Shown here: positions 29,480 to 38,428 of the stretch, in pieces
Position numbering within the stretch: position 1 is the first letter of the stretch
Layout of the letters: the number at the start of each line of letters is the position of its first letter
Source of the DNA: Flavobacterium geliluteum
GTDB lineage: Bacteria; Bacteroidota; Bacteroidia; Flavobacteriales; Flavobacteriaceae
Length of the DNA: 64,000 nt
Assembly: GCF_017948595.1 (NCBI RefSeq)
Contig: NZ_JAGFBV010000006.1
Span: forward strand, 117,909 to 181,908
Direction: 5' to 3'
Position numbers and translations under genes: made by a program
The notes under the pieces: model-generated
What the model was told of the DNA's origin: nothing
Databases searched by the model: none
The model's input: only the letters and a program-made list of their open reading frames with translations

Positions 29480-30061
29480 CTAAACCAACCCTTTTATTCT
29501 CGCATGCTGCAATAGCATAATAGTTTTAGCATCTGTTATTTCCCCGGATTCAATCATGGCGTAGGCATCTTCAAAAGTATATTCCAGAACTTCAATGTTT
29601 TCTTGCTCGCTGTCAAGCCCACCGCCATTGCTGACTTTCATGCTTTGATCGTATTCACCCACAAACAGGTATAAAATCTCTGTAACTGCTCCGGGCGACA
29701 TATACGTTTCAAATACTTTTTCTACTTTTTGCAGGCGATATCCGGTTTCTTCTTCTGTTTCCCGAATCACGGCTTGTTCAGGATTATCGTGATCCAAAAG
29801 CCCGGCGCAAACCTCAATCATCATTCCAGATTTATTTCCGTTAAGGAAAGTAGGTAAGCGAAATTGTCTCGTAAGAACAACCGTTTTTTTAATCGAATTA
29901 TACAACAAAATTGCAGCACCGTTTCCACGGTCATACACTTCACGAAAATGTATCTGAGGCTTTTCATTTTCTTTTTGATAACTAAATTGTACGCGGTTCA
30001 AAATGTACCAATTGTCAGACAATAATTTAGTTTCGGTAATTTTAATTTCTGGATTAATCAT
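29480..30061 (-). CDS. nudK: NUDIX hydrolase, NudK-like (GDP-mannose pyrophosphatase)
   Basis: The 193-residue protein resembles E. coli NudK, which hydrolyses GDP-mannose and related nucleotide sugars. The Nudix box is complete: GLLDHDNPEQAVIRETEEETGY. The family N-terminus with LSDNWYILNRVQFSYQ and the REVYDRGNGAAILLYN and TRQFRLPTFLNG blocks match ADP-ribose/GDP-mannose pyrophosphatases. MSPGAVTEILYLFVGEYD follows the box as usual. It is downstream of purA, with a terminator in between. Confidence 0.9.
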   Translation of the reverse strand: MINPEIKITETKLLSDNWYILNRVQFSYQKENEKPQIHFREVYDRGNGAAILLYNSIKKTVVLTRQFRLPTFLNGNKSGMMIEVCAGLLDHDNPEQAVIRETEEETGYRLQKVEKVFETYMSPGAVTEILYLFVGEYDQSMKVSNGGGLDSEQENIEVLEYTFEDAYAMIESGEITDAKTIMLLQHARIKGLV

Positions 30062-30076
30062 AGAAAAATAATTTTG

Positions 30077-30108
30077 TATAAAAAAACGCTCTGGTTATCA
30101 GAGCGTTT
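30077..30108 (-). terminator. Terminator of purA
   Basis: AAACGCTCTG (30084-30093) and CAGAGCGTTT (30099-30108) pair around 5 bases; on the minus strand the stem is followed by a T run. Confidence 0.85.
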
Positions 30109-30116
30109 AGTAGTTG

Positions 30117-31388
30117 TTATTTCATTATCGTTTGCTTTCTGTCTGGCCCAACCGATACAATTTTGATTGGTACTTCAACTTCTTTCTCAATAAATTCAAT
30201 ATATTCTTTTAGCTCAATTGGCAATTGCTCATAAGTGGTCATTCCAGTCAAATCTGCCTGCCATCCTTTAAACTCTTTATAAATAGGAGTTACATTCTCC
30301 GGTTCGATATTGTACGGAAAGTGAGCGATATTTTCTCCTTTATAATTGTATTCAGTACAAACTTTCAATGTTTCAAAACCTGAAAGAACATCGCCTTTCA
30401 TCATCATTAATTGCGTCACTCCGTTTACCTGAATTGCATATTTTAAAGCAACTAAATCTAGCCATCCGCAACGTCTTTGTCTTCCTGTTACAGATCCAAA
30501 TTCGTTTCCAACTCTTGCCATTGTAGCCCCATCTTCGTCAAAAAGTTCAGTAGGAAAAGGCCCGCTGCCCACACGAGTTACATAGGCTTTAAAAATTCCG
30601 TATACTTCTTTGATTTTGTTAGGAGCAATTCCCAAACCAGTACAGGCTCCTGCAGCAGTTGTGTTTGATGATGTTACAAAAGGATATGTTCCAAAATCAA
30701 CATCCAGCAACGAACCTTGAGCACCCTCGCATAAAATAGATTTACCTGCTTTTTGAGCTTGGTACATGTATTCTTCACTGTCAATAAAATCTAATTTTTT
30801 TAATTCTTCGATAGCTTCAAAAAATTCTTTTTCAAGTTCTTCAAGATTATACTGAATAGCCACATCATAAAAAGCAATCATCGCTTCATGCTTGTCTGCC
30901 AATGCTCTGTAGCGTTCTTTAAAATCTTCCAATTCAATATCGCCAACACGCAAACCATTTCTACCCGTTTTGTCCATATAAGTTGGTCCAATGCCTTTAA
31001 GAGTAGAACCAATTTTTGCCTTTCCTTTTGATGCTTCAGAGGCAGCATCTAATAAACGGTGTGTTGGTAAAATTAAATGTGCTTTTCTCGAAATGATCAG
31101 TTTGCTTTTAATATCAAGGTTGAATTTCTCTAAACCTTCAATTTCTTTTTGAAAAACTACTGGATCTATTACAACTCCATTACCAATAATGTTGATTGAT
31201 TTTTTATGAAAAATTCCAGAGGGAATGGTTCTTAGTACATGTTTTATTCCGTCAAATTCTAATGTATGTCCTGCGTTTGGTCCTCCCTGAAAACGGGCAA
31301 TAATATCATAATTTGAGGTAAGAACGTCTACAATTTTTCCTTTACCTTCATCTCCCCATTGTAATCCTAGTAATAAATCTACGGTCAT
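30117..31388 (-). CDS. purA: Adenylosuccinate synthase
   Basis: PurA joins IMP and aspartate using GTP in the AMP branch of purine synthesis. The 423-residue length is typical. The GTP loop is GLQWGDEGKGKIVD at the N-terminus, with GGPNAGHT and KGIGPTYMDKTGR further on, CEGAQGSLLDVDFGTYPFVTSS in the middle and VSVGPDRKQTI at the C-terminus. A weak hairpin AGGACA/TGTCCT (31407-31425) stands in the 93-base gap to the Fur-family gene; it may be regulatory or chance. Confidence 0.97.
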   Translation of the reverse strand: MTVDLLLGLQWGDEGKGKIVDVLTSNYDIIARFQGGPNAGHTLEFDGIKHVLRTIPSGIFHKKSINIIGNGVVIDPVVFQKEIEGLEKFNLDIKSKLIISRKAHLILPTHRLLDAASEASKGKAKIGSTLKGIGPTYMDKTGRNGLRVGDIELEDFKERYRALADKHEAMIAFYDVAIQYNLEELEKEFFEAIEELKKLDFIDSEEYMYQAQKAGKSILCEGAQGSLLDVDFGTYPFVTSSNTTAAGACTGLGIAPNKIKEVYGIFKAYVTRVGSGPFPTELFDEDGATMARVGNEFGSVTGRQRRCGWLDLVALKYAIQVNGVTQLMMMKGDVLSGFETLKVCTEYNYKGENIAHFPYNIEPENVTPIYKEFKGWQADLTGMTTYEQLPIELKEYIEFIEKEVEVPIKIVSVGPDRKQTIMK

Positions 31389-31481
31389 TCTGTTTTAATT
31401 TGCGTTAGGACAAGTTGAATGTCCTACTGATTAATGTAGTTAATTTTCTTTTTTTATTTTTGAATAATATCCTGTTGTGGA

Positions 31482-31940
31482 TTATTGTTTTTGCTTTTTG
31501 TTGCCATAGAAATACAAGGAATGATTCGTTATTTCGATATCAAATATTTCTTCGATGGTTTTTTTGATGGTTTGAATTCTTGGGTCACAAAATTCGATTA
31601 CTTCACCAGAATCTGTCATGATAATGTGATCATGCTGCTTATCAAAATATGATTTTTCGTAGTAAGCCTGATTTTGCCCAAATTGATGTTTTCTAACCAA
31701 AGCGCAGTCCAACAATAACTCGATCGTGTTATACAAAGTGGCTCTACTCACACGATAGTTCTTGTTTTTCATCTTGATGTAGAGGTTTTCTATATCAAAA
31801 TGTTCTTCGCTATCGTAAATTTCCTGAAGTATAGCATAACGCTCAGGAGTTTTGCGATGCCCTTTTTGCTCAAGATACATTGTAAAAACATTTTTTACAA
31901 TTTCTTGATTTTTAGTGTTGTCAGTTGAAATGAGTGTCAT
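31482..31940 (-). CDS. Fur-family metal-responsive repressor
   Basis: The 152-residue regulator has the Fur winged helix ([21 protein letters not shown] and [20 protein letters not shown]) and the dimer/metal domain with [20 protein letters not shown]. The HDH site is kept, but the CxxC zinc pairs of classical Fur are missing: only one Cys (FCDP) is near the usual place, so it may be a PerR-like or Fur-like protein without structural zinc. I start at ATG 31940; the upstream TTG at 31949 overlaps a -7 element. The order Rel/SpoT, Fur, PurA is on one strand. Confidence 0.9.
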   Translation of the reverse strand: MTLISTDNTKNQEIVKNVFTMYLEQKGHRKTPERYAILQEIYDSEEHFDIENLYIKMKNKNYRVSRATLYNTIELLLDCALVRKHQFGQNQAYYEKSYFDKQHDHIIMTDSGEVIEFCDPRIQTIKKTIEEIFDIEITNHSLYFYGNKKQKQ

Positions 31941-31946
31941 ATCTGG

Positions 31947-31954
31947 CAAAGATA
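31947..31954 (-). promoter_or_regulatory. -7 element directly before the Fur-family start codon
   Basis: TATCTTTG on the minus strand ends 6 bases before the ATG at 31940, so transcription would begin at the start codon (leaderless mRNA). Confidence 0.5.
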
Positions 31955-32028
31955 ATTTTTTATTTTTAATGAATAAAAGTTTCGTGTTTAAAGTTTCGTT
32001 ATAAAACCTTTCCTAAACAGTCAAAAAG

Positions 32029-34248
32029 TTAGGTTCTATACTCTCTTGTCACTTTATCAACTCCGTCAATTTTCTTTATCGCCGTGATCATCTTTTTCAA
32101 AATCGTATTGTTCTGAACAATCACAGCTACTTGACCGTGAAAAATTCCGGCATCGGTACTTAGCGAAATACTCTGTATATTGACGCTCATATTGTTCGAA
32201 ATCACCTTGGTTAGCTGGTTGGTAAGTCCTAAAACATCCATTCCTGTAATGTTAATAATGGCTTTAAATTCTTCTTGAGACGAATCGATCCATTTGGCAC
32301 TCATGATGCGATACGCATAATTCGACTGCATCCCGATAGCATTCGGACAGTCTTTTTTATGAACTTTAATCCCTTCATTTATAGTTACAAAACCAAAAAC
32401 ATCATCACCCGGAATTGGGTTACAGCATGGCGAAAGTTTATAATCGAGTTTGTCATGTTCAGTGCCAAAAACAAGCATATCATAGTTACTGCTGATTACT
32501 TGTTTGTGAATGTCATCATCCGCAGTATCCTTATTTCTTTTGATTTTATTTTTAAAGAAATTGATGATCGAATTGCTTTTCTGTGCCGCGTAATCTTTTA
32601 ACTGCTGATTTTCGATAGCGCCAATTCCAACTCTGTAAAATAAATCTAAACTGGTTTTGAGTTTGAAAAAATTAACCAACTCATTGATAACTTGCTCGTT
32701 GATAGTGATTTTTAAGTGTTTTAGCTTACGCGTAAGCAACTCTTTTCCTTCTTCGGCAATTTTCTTGGTGTTTTCGTTAAGGACGTTTTTAATTTTAGTT
32801 TTCGCTCTGCCCGTGGTTACATATTCTAGCCAGTTGACTGTTGGTTTTTGGTTGGCCGAAGTAATCACTTCGACTTGATCACCACTTTTAAGTTCGTGAT
32901 TTAGCGGTACCAAACGTCCATTAACGCGTGTTCCTCTTGTTTTGATTCCGATTTCGGAGTGAATACTAAAGGCAAAATCCAGCGAGGTGGCACCTTTTGG
33001 CAACGATTTAATTTCGCCTTTGGGTGTAAAAACAAAGATTTCTTTTGAATACAAATTCATTTTAAAATCTTCTACAAAATCAACCGCATTGGTTTCTTGA
33101 TTTTCCAGAGCCTCACGAAGTAAATTCAGCCACACATCCAGGCCACTTTCTTCGTTTGCTCCATTTTTGTATTTATAATGCGCTGCATATCCTTTTTCTG
33201 CAATTTCGTCCATACGCTCGCTTCGCACCTGTACTTCGACCCAGCGACCTTTTGGTCCCATAACAGTAATGTGCAAAGCTTCGTAACCCGTTGATTTTGG
33301 AGATGAAATCCAGTCACGCAAACGACTTGGACTTGGCCTGTAATGATCAGTTACTATAGAGTAGATTTTCCAAGCCACAAATTTTTCGTCGTGTTGGTCG
33401 GATTTATACACAATTCGAAGCGCAAATTTGTCGTACACTTCATCAAAACTTACATTTTGGGCACGCATTTTTCGACGAATCGAATAAATAGATTTTGGGC
33501 GGCCCTTGATGATATAATCGATATTTTCATCATCTAAAGACTTTTTCAAAACATCCGAAATATCTTTGATGTATGCGTCTTGTTCTTCTTTTGTTTCCCT
33601 AATTTTACTAACAATGTCGTTGTAAACTGCTGGTTCAGTATATTTTAAACCTAAATCTTCTAGTTTGGTTTTAATGTTATAAAGACCTAAACGATGGGCG
33701 AGTGGTGCGTAAATATAAAGCGTTTCCGAGGCGATTTTGGTCTGTTTGTATTCTACCATCGACTCCATAGTTTGCATGTTGTGCAAACGATCGGCTAGTT
33801 TAATCAAAATAACACGAACATCATCATTCAGGGTCAGAATCATTTTTCTGAAATTTTCTGCCTGCATAGAAGCGTTCAGATCTTTTTGAACCATCGAAAT
33901 TTTGGTAAGACCTTCAACCAATTGCGCTACTTTCGGATTAAATAAGCGCTCAATATCTTCCACTGTAACAGGAGTATCTTCGACCACATCGTGTAATAAA
34001 GCCGCAGCAATTGCCGTAGCTCCCAAACCAATTTCTGAGGCTACAATTTTTGCAACTGCAATAGGATGAAAGATATACGCCTCGCCAGATTTGCGTCGCT
34101 GTTCTTTATGAGCATCAACAGCTACATCAAAAGCTTTTCGAATAAGTTTTTTGTCGGTAACCGATAATGTTTGGTAACTAATTCGAAGTAATTCTTTGTA
34201 TTCGTGTGCAATTGCTTTATTTTCTTTTTCAATATCTATTTCTATCAT
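32029..34248 (-). CDS. spoT: Bifunctional (p)ppGpp synthetase/hydrolase, Rel/SpoT type
   Basis: This enzyme makes and breaks the stringent-response alarmone. The 739 residues show all expected domains: hydrolase HD domain (AALLHDVVEDTPV near residue 85, KLADRLHNM near 152), synthetase domain (RPKSIYSIRRKM, FALRIVY, GYEALHITV), TGS domain (FVFTPKGEIKSLPKGATSLDFAF, about 405-465), a helical/zinc-finger-like stretch with CCNPIPGDDVFGFV, and a C-terminal ACT domain. The hydrolase motif HD is kept, so it is expected to be bifunctional. Cytoplasmic. Confidence 0.96.
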   Translation of the reverse strand: MIEIDIEKENKAIAHEYKELLRISYQTLSVTDKKLIRKAFDVAVDAHKEQRRKSGEAYIFHPIAVAKIVASEIGLGATAIAAALLHDVVEDTPVTVEDIERLFNPKVAQLVEGLTKISMVQKDLNASMQAENFRKMILTLNDDVRVILIKLADRLHNMQTMESMVEYKQTKIASETLYIYAPLAHRLGLYNIKTKLEDLGLKYTEPAVYNDIVSKIRETKEEQDAYIKDISDVLKKSLDDENIDYIIKGRPKSIYSIRRKMRAQNVSFDEVYDKFALRIVYKSDQHDEKFVAWKIYSIVTDHYRPSPSRLRDWISSPKSTGYEALHITVMGPKGRWVEVQVRSERMDEIAEKGYAAHYKYKNGANEESGLDVWLNLLREALENQETNAVDFVEDFKMNLYSKEIFVFTPKGEIKSLPKGATSLDFAFSIHSEIGIKTRGTRVNGRLVPLNHELKSGDQVEVITSANQKPTVNWLEYVTTGRAKTKIKNVLNENTKKIAEEGKELLTRKLKHLKITINEQVINELVNFFKLKTSLDLFYRVGIGAIENQQLKDYAAQKSNSIINFFKNKIKRNKDTADDDIHKQVISSNYDMLVFGTEHDKLDYKLSPCCNPIPGDDVFGFVTINEGIKVHKKDCPNAIGMQSNYAYRIMSAKWIDSSQEEFKAIINITGMDVLGLTNQLTKVISNNMSVNIQSISLSTDAGIFHGQVAVIVQNNTILKKMITAIKKIDGVDKVTREYRT

Positions 34249-34492
34249 AACGGCAGGTTCAATCCTTAAAAATAAGCATTAGTTTGAATATACGCAAGGG
34301 AAACCATTGCTGATTTTGGAGTTTAAATTTTTGATTTTGAAAAACAAAATAAAGGCCAAAAACACAAATTTTGTTCCTCAGAAGAATAATTATCAAGCTT
34401 CAATTCACAATAATGAAACTTCAATTAAACCAAAAATATCGATCAGAAAGTCATTGACTATCAATTCATAATCATTAACTAAAAATCTAAAT

Positions 34493-35281
34493 CTAAAATC
34501 CTCTCTGCCGTTTAGCCTCAAAGATTAAAATAGCTGCTGCCACCGAAACATTCATGCTGTCGATTTCGCCTTGCATAGGTATGATGATATTTTGAGTAGC
34601 GGCATCTCGCCAGTCCTGCGTTAGTCCCGTTGCTTCTGTACCCACAACCAAAGCAGTTGGAGTTGTAAAGTTCTGTGTATGATAAGAAGTCGAATTTTGT
34701 AAAGTAGCACAGTAAAAAGCAATTCTTTTTTTCTGCAGAAAAGCAATAATTTCGGACGTTGTTCCGGTGGCAATTTGATTGGTAAACAGACAACCTACGC
34801 TCGAGCGAACAATATTGGGGTTGTACAAATCACTTTTTGGATTGGCAATCAAAACCGCATCCAGATTTGCAGCATCCGCAGTACGCAAAAGGGCTCCAAT
34901 GTTTCCTGGTTTTTCGGGTGCTTCGGCGACTAAAATTAATGGATTATCAGATAATTTTAAGTCAGATAATTGCATTGGTTTTGTTTTTGCAACTGCAAGT
35001 ACGCCCTCTGTGGTGTCGCGATAGGCTAGCTTTTGATAGACTTCTTTGTTAATTTCGATCAATTGAACAGAAGAATTGACCAGTTTCGAAATCTCATGCT
35101 CCGTCACCAATTCTGGTAAAAACAAAATGGTTTCTAGTTCGTAACTGCCTTTTAGTGCTAGCGAAATTTCACGTAAACCTTCTATCAAAAATGTTCCTGT
35201 TTGTTTGCGGGCTTTTGCCTTTTCCTGCAATAAAACAAGCGATTTTATAAACGGATTTTGTACAGAAGTAATTTGTTTCAT
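34493..35281 (-). CDS. TrmH-family RNA 2'-O-methyltransferase
   Basis: The 262-residue SpoU/TrmH-type methylase has an N-terminal RNA-binding substrate domain (FIKSLVLLQEKAKARKQTGTFLIEG) and a C-terminal knot domain. The three SPOUT motifs are NIGALLRTADAANLDAVLI, LVVGTEATGLTQDW and IPMQGEIDSMNVSVAAAIL. RlmB-like 23S rRNA methylation or tRNA methylation is possible; the exact target cannot be told. The 40 bases before its ATG are five tandem 8-bp repeats. Confidence 0.92.
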   Translation of the reverse strand: MKQITSVQNPFIKSLVLLQEKAKARKQTGTFLIEGLREISLALKGSYELETILFLPELVTEHEISKLVNSSVQLIEINKEVYQKLAYRDTTEGVLAVAKTKPMQLSDLKLSDNPLILVAEAPEKPGNIGALLRTADAANLDAVLIANPKSDLYNPNIVRSSVGCLFTNQIATGTTSEIIAFLQKKRIAFYCATLQNSTSYHTQNFTTPTALVVGTEATGLTQDWRDAATQNIIIPMQGEIDSMNVSVAAAILIFEAKRQRGF

Positions 35282-35282
35282 T

Positions 35283-35322
35283 TTTATAAGGGACTAAGTT
35301 TTTAAGGTGCTAAGGTACTGAG
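35283..35322 (-). repeat. Five tandem degenerate octamers before the TrmH-family gene
   Basis: Read on the gene strand, the units are CTCAGTAC, CTTAGCAC, CTTAAAAA, CTTAGTCC, CTTATAAA with no gaps, then A and the ATG. The same octamer type precedes the starts at 44173 and 61283. Confidence 0.85.
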
Positions 35323-35375
35323 TTTTTTTTTAAAGAGGTAAAGGTTTTACAGCTACAAGGTTTTAAAGAAAGGCT

Positions 35376-35412
35376 AAAAAAGAAACGCTCCATAATTATT
35401 GAAGCGTTTCTT
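35376..35412 (-). terminator. Terminator of the DUF2167 gene
   Basis: AAGAAACGCT (35380-35389) and AGCGTTTCTT (35403-35412) pair perfectly, with T residues after the stem on the minus strand. Confidence 0.8.
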
Positions 35413-35421
35413 ATCACTTAG

Positions 35422-36348
35422 TTATTCCTCAGAAGAAGTGGTTTCTTCTAATAATTCATCTTCTTTTGGTTTGGTCATCACCTGATCTTTTTTACCAAAT
35501 AAAAATTTCTTTGCACCTGCAAATGCTGCTATAAGTCCAAAAAATATGATTTTCCCAAATTTTGCAATAATCGCAAAAAAACCAACTTTTGCTAGAACTT
35601 TCCCTGCTACAAGTCCACCAATTGTCCAAGCAGCAACTGTATCAGTATCTGCATCAAAATCTAAATATTTATTTCCTTTATCAAATTCAACACTTTTTAA
35701 AATTTCCGGAATACTTGCTTTTACTTCTTTAAGTTCGCTCATTGATGCAACGGCAGATATATTATACATTCCTTTACGTCCTAAAACTCGCAAATCATAA
35801 TTTAAAGTGTTAAATTCATCGGTGCCAAATTTTAATTCTTTTGCCCAGTGAAGTACTTTTAAATTACTATCATAAAAGGGTTTTGATGCCCAGCCAATCA
35901 AATGCACCTCTGAATATCCTCCTTTTTTTCTCTCTTCATTTCCTGTTTTTGTATCCTCCTGCATGGTCTTCAATAAATCGTCGTAGTCAATGTCATTTGC
36001 ATCATCATCTTTCACATAACCATCTCCTTGATAGCTTATTATGAACATCCAGCTACTTGTACCTGTTACTCCCTTTCCATCAGGAACCAAAGCGCCTAGT
36101 ACACCTTCATCCTTGGGATTTCCCCATAAATCAGTCAAAACATGCTGGGTTTGTTCTGCGTTTAAAAATTTGAATCCTTTAGGGACATTTAATGCTCCAT
36201 CTCCTTCAGCTAGTCTAATCCTGCCACTTTCGTACTTAATAGATTTCTCTATTTTATCATAATATGCCTGAGCGGTATCTTTTTCCTGTGCATTTATTTT
36301 TGAAATAAAAGCAGCGAGTAAAAAAACAATAAAGAACGATTTTTTCAT
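35422..36348 (-). CDS. DUF2167 membrane-anchored exported protein
   Basis: The 308-residue protein has a signal peptide (to about residue 20, KINAQ) and then a DUF2167 domain: GDGALNVPKGFKFLNAEQTQ, VLTDLWGNPKDEGVLGAL, SWMFIISYQGDGYVKDDDA, IGWASKPFYDSNLKVLHWAK and NYDLRVLGRKG. A hydrophobic pair of helices near residues 240-285 and a charged tail follow. The function of DUF2167 is unknown. It is the last gene of a minus-strand pair with the small membrane protein gene. Confidence 0.9.
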   Translation of the reverse strand: MKKSFFIVFLLAAFISKINAQEKDTAQAYYDKIEKSIKYESGRIRLAEGDGALNVPKGFKFLNAEQTQHVLTDLWGNPKDEGVLGALVPDGKGVTGTSSWMFIISYQGDGYVKDDDANDIDYDDLLKTMQEDTKTGNEERKKGGYSEVHLIGWASKPFYDSNLKVLHWAKELKFGTDEFNTLNYDLRVLGRKGMYNISAVASMSELKEVKASIPEILKSVEFDKGNKYLDFDADTDTVAAWTIGGLVAGKVLAKVGFFAIIAKFGKIIFFGLIAAFAGAKKFLFGKKDQVMTKPKEDELLEETTSSEE

Positions 36349-36394
36349 TTGGTCTGGTTGATTTTAATTGGTTTTTATAAAATTTAGATTGGAA

Positions 36395-36886
36395 TTATTT
36401 TGTTTTTATGGCTCTTTTCAAAATAGCTATGGTTTTTAAACTTGAAAAAATGAATGTCGCAACTACTATAATTTCTGCGATAACAAAAAAATAAAATAGC
36501 GTTTCAAATGCATTATCCCGATGTATCTGGGGTGGGGCAGAAAGTGGTGGATAAATAGTTATTCCAGCTTCTATCGTAAAGATTTTTATAATTTTTATGA
36601 CTTGCGCTATTAAAACAATCATCAAAAGATTGGAGAGGAGAAATATAGAATTGATCGTAATAATTCTAAAACGAGTGATAATCATCCTAACTAAATAAGT
36701 AAAGAAGAAGACAAATAGAATTGTTAAAATTAAAATATTAGTTGATTCTATGACAAAATAGGTGTCATGAATATTGATGTCAACGGTGGTTTCTTTGTTT
36801 GGAAATACTAGATTAGGATTGTATGCCAGGTAACTGATTATGAGCAGTACAACCGACCAAATAATCTCTTTTGTTAATCTATTCAT
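36395..36886 (-). CDS. Small four-helix membrane protein with a COX1-like HDTYFV motif
   Basis: A 163-residue protein with four predicted transmembrane helices (about 10-25, 48-68, 78-100 and 128-150). Between helices 1 and 2 it reads VDINIHDTYFVI, which resembles the conserved HDTYYVVAHFHYV turn of cytochrome c oxidase subunit I, although the copper/haem His residues that follow in COX1 are missing. No named family recognised. It is 46 bases upstream of the DUF2167 gene on the same strand. Confidence 0.75.
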   Translation of the reverse strand: MNRLTKEIIWSVVLLIISYLAYNPNLVFPNKETTVDINIHDTYFVIESTNILILTILFVFFFTYLVRMIITRFRIITINSIFLLSNLLMIVLIAQVIKIIKIFTIEAGITIYPPLSAPPQIHRDNAFETLFYFFVIAEIIVVATFIFSSLKTIAILKRAIKTK

Positions 36887-37015
36887 TGTGGCAACATTTC
36901 ATAAATAAAGCGATAAAAGGTTTTATAGTAAGGTAATACATTTCTAATATTCTTCGATTTCGAGTTTTTTTAGCTGAAGCGATGATTTTTCAATTCACAA
37001 AACCCGTTTTGTATT

Positions 37016-38347
37016 TTACAAAATCCCTCTTGCCTTAATCTCCAAATATTTATTAATAGCATCCAAAGTCAGATTTTCGGGCTGGGTGAGAACAGTATGA
37101 ATGCCGTATTTCTTGAGTTCGTTGGCGATGAGACGTTTTTCGAAGATGAATTTTTCGGCAATTACTTTGTCATACACTTCCTGAATCGTATCTGTTTTTT
37201 TGTTGATAATGGCGTTCAATTCGGTATTTTGAAAAAACACCACTACCAGTAAATGACTTTTGGCAATTCCTTTAAAATAAGGCAGTTGTCGATTTAAGCC
37301 ATCCATAGTTTCAAAATTAGTATACAAAATAATCAAACTTCGCTGGTTGATGTTTTTCTTGATGTCAACATACAATCGGCTGTAATCACTCTCAAAAAAG
37401 TCAGTTTTGATGTTGTACAACGTTTCGAGTATTTTTTGCATCTGCGAACCTCTTTTTTCTGCAAAAACTCTGTTTTCAACTTTTTTAGAAAAAGCAAAAA
37501 TCCCAGCTTTGTCTTGCTTTTTCAAAATCACATTGGATAAAACCAAGGTAGAATTGATTGCGTAATCCAGTAAACTCAAGCCGTTAAAAGGCATTTGCAT
37601 CACACGTCCTTTGTCTATTGCCATGTAAACTGACTGGGATTTTTCGTCTTGAAATTGGTTGACCATCAACGCATTTTTCTTAGCAGTCGCTTTCCAGTTT
37701 AGTGTTCTTAAATCGTCACCTTGAACATATTCTTTTATTTGTTCGAATTCCATTGTATGGCCAATTCGGCGAATTTTCTTGATTCCGTACTGAAAAAGAT
37801 TGTTCGAAAAAGCCAAGAGATCATATTTTCGCAGCTGAATGTAAGACGGATAAGTAGGGACCATTTTATTTTTATCGAAAGTAAATCTTCTCGAAATTAA
37901 TTTCAAAGGTGAAGAAACATACACATTCAAACTGCCAAAATAATATTCTCCGCGCTCGGTTGGACGTAAATCGTACCCGATTTTATCTTCGGCAGCTGCT
38001 TTTATGGTTCTGAAAATTTTAAAATCACGTACTTGAAACTGAAACGGAATTTCATCAATTATTTTAATCGAAATAGCAAAAGTATACCGATTTCTGATCG
38101 AAATTGTCACTGGATTCAGATCTCCGTTCGACAGTTTTTCAGGAGTTTCACGTGTGGCTTCTATCCCAGTTTTAGTAAAGTACAAAAGCAGAATATCAAG
38201 CGCCAAAAAGGTGCCTAAAACCAGAATAATAAACCAAACGGCGTTGTATAAATTAGGAAAGATAAAAGCACAAACAAACAATCCGATAATGCCCAAAAGC
38301 ACATAGAAGAAGAAGTTATTGAGGTAGAGACTTTTTATAAATTTCAA
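37016..38347 (-). CDS. DUF58 protein with VWA-like fold
   Basis: The 443-residue protein has two N-terminal membrane helices (about 10-55), an all-beta middle part and the DUF58 domain with GDDLRTLNWKATAKKNALMVNQF. Its VWA-like region starts VYMAIDKGRVMQMPF; the metal-site motif DxSxS is replaced by DKGR, so metal binding is doubtful. DUF58 proteins pair with MoxR ATPases in envelope-related maturation systems. It is the last gene of the MoxR operon, 81 bases after moxR. Confidence 0.93.
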   Translation of the reverse strand: MKFIKSLYLNNFFFYVLLGIIGLFVCAFIFPNLYNAVWFIILVLGTFLALDILLLYFTKTGIEATRETPEKLSNGDLNPVTISIRNRYTFAISIKIIDEIPFQFQVRDFKIFRTIKAAAEDKIGYDLRPTERGEYYFGSLNVYVSSPLKLISRRFTFDKNKMVPTYPSYIQLRKYDLLAFSNNLFQYGIKKIRRIGHTMEFEQIKEYVQGDDLRTLNWKATAKKNALMVNQFQDEKSQSVYMAIDKGRVMQMPFNGLSLLDYAINSTLVLSNVILKKQDKAGIFAFSKKVENRVFAEKRGSQMQKILETLYNIKTDFFESDYSRLYVDIKKNINQRSLIILYTNFETMDGLNRQLPYFKGIAKSHLLVVVFFQNTELNAIINKKTDTIQEVYDKVIAEKFIFEKRLIANELKKYGIHTVLTQPENLTLDAINKYLEIKARGIL

Positions 38348-38428
38348 GTTTTTATGTTTTTTATGGTTGCAACTTTTTAAGTTTCACTTCTTACTTTTCC
38401 TGACAGCAAATCGTTATTTTGATAAAGA

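Noticed and set aside
31407..31425. Riboswitch before purA.
   Set aside because: Only a 6-bp hairpin is visible, without the conserved loops of a purine riboswitch.
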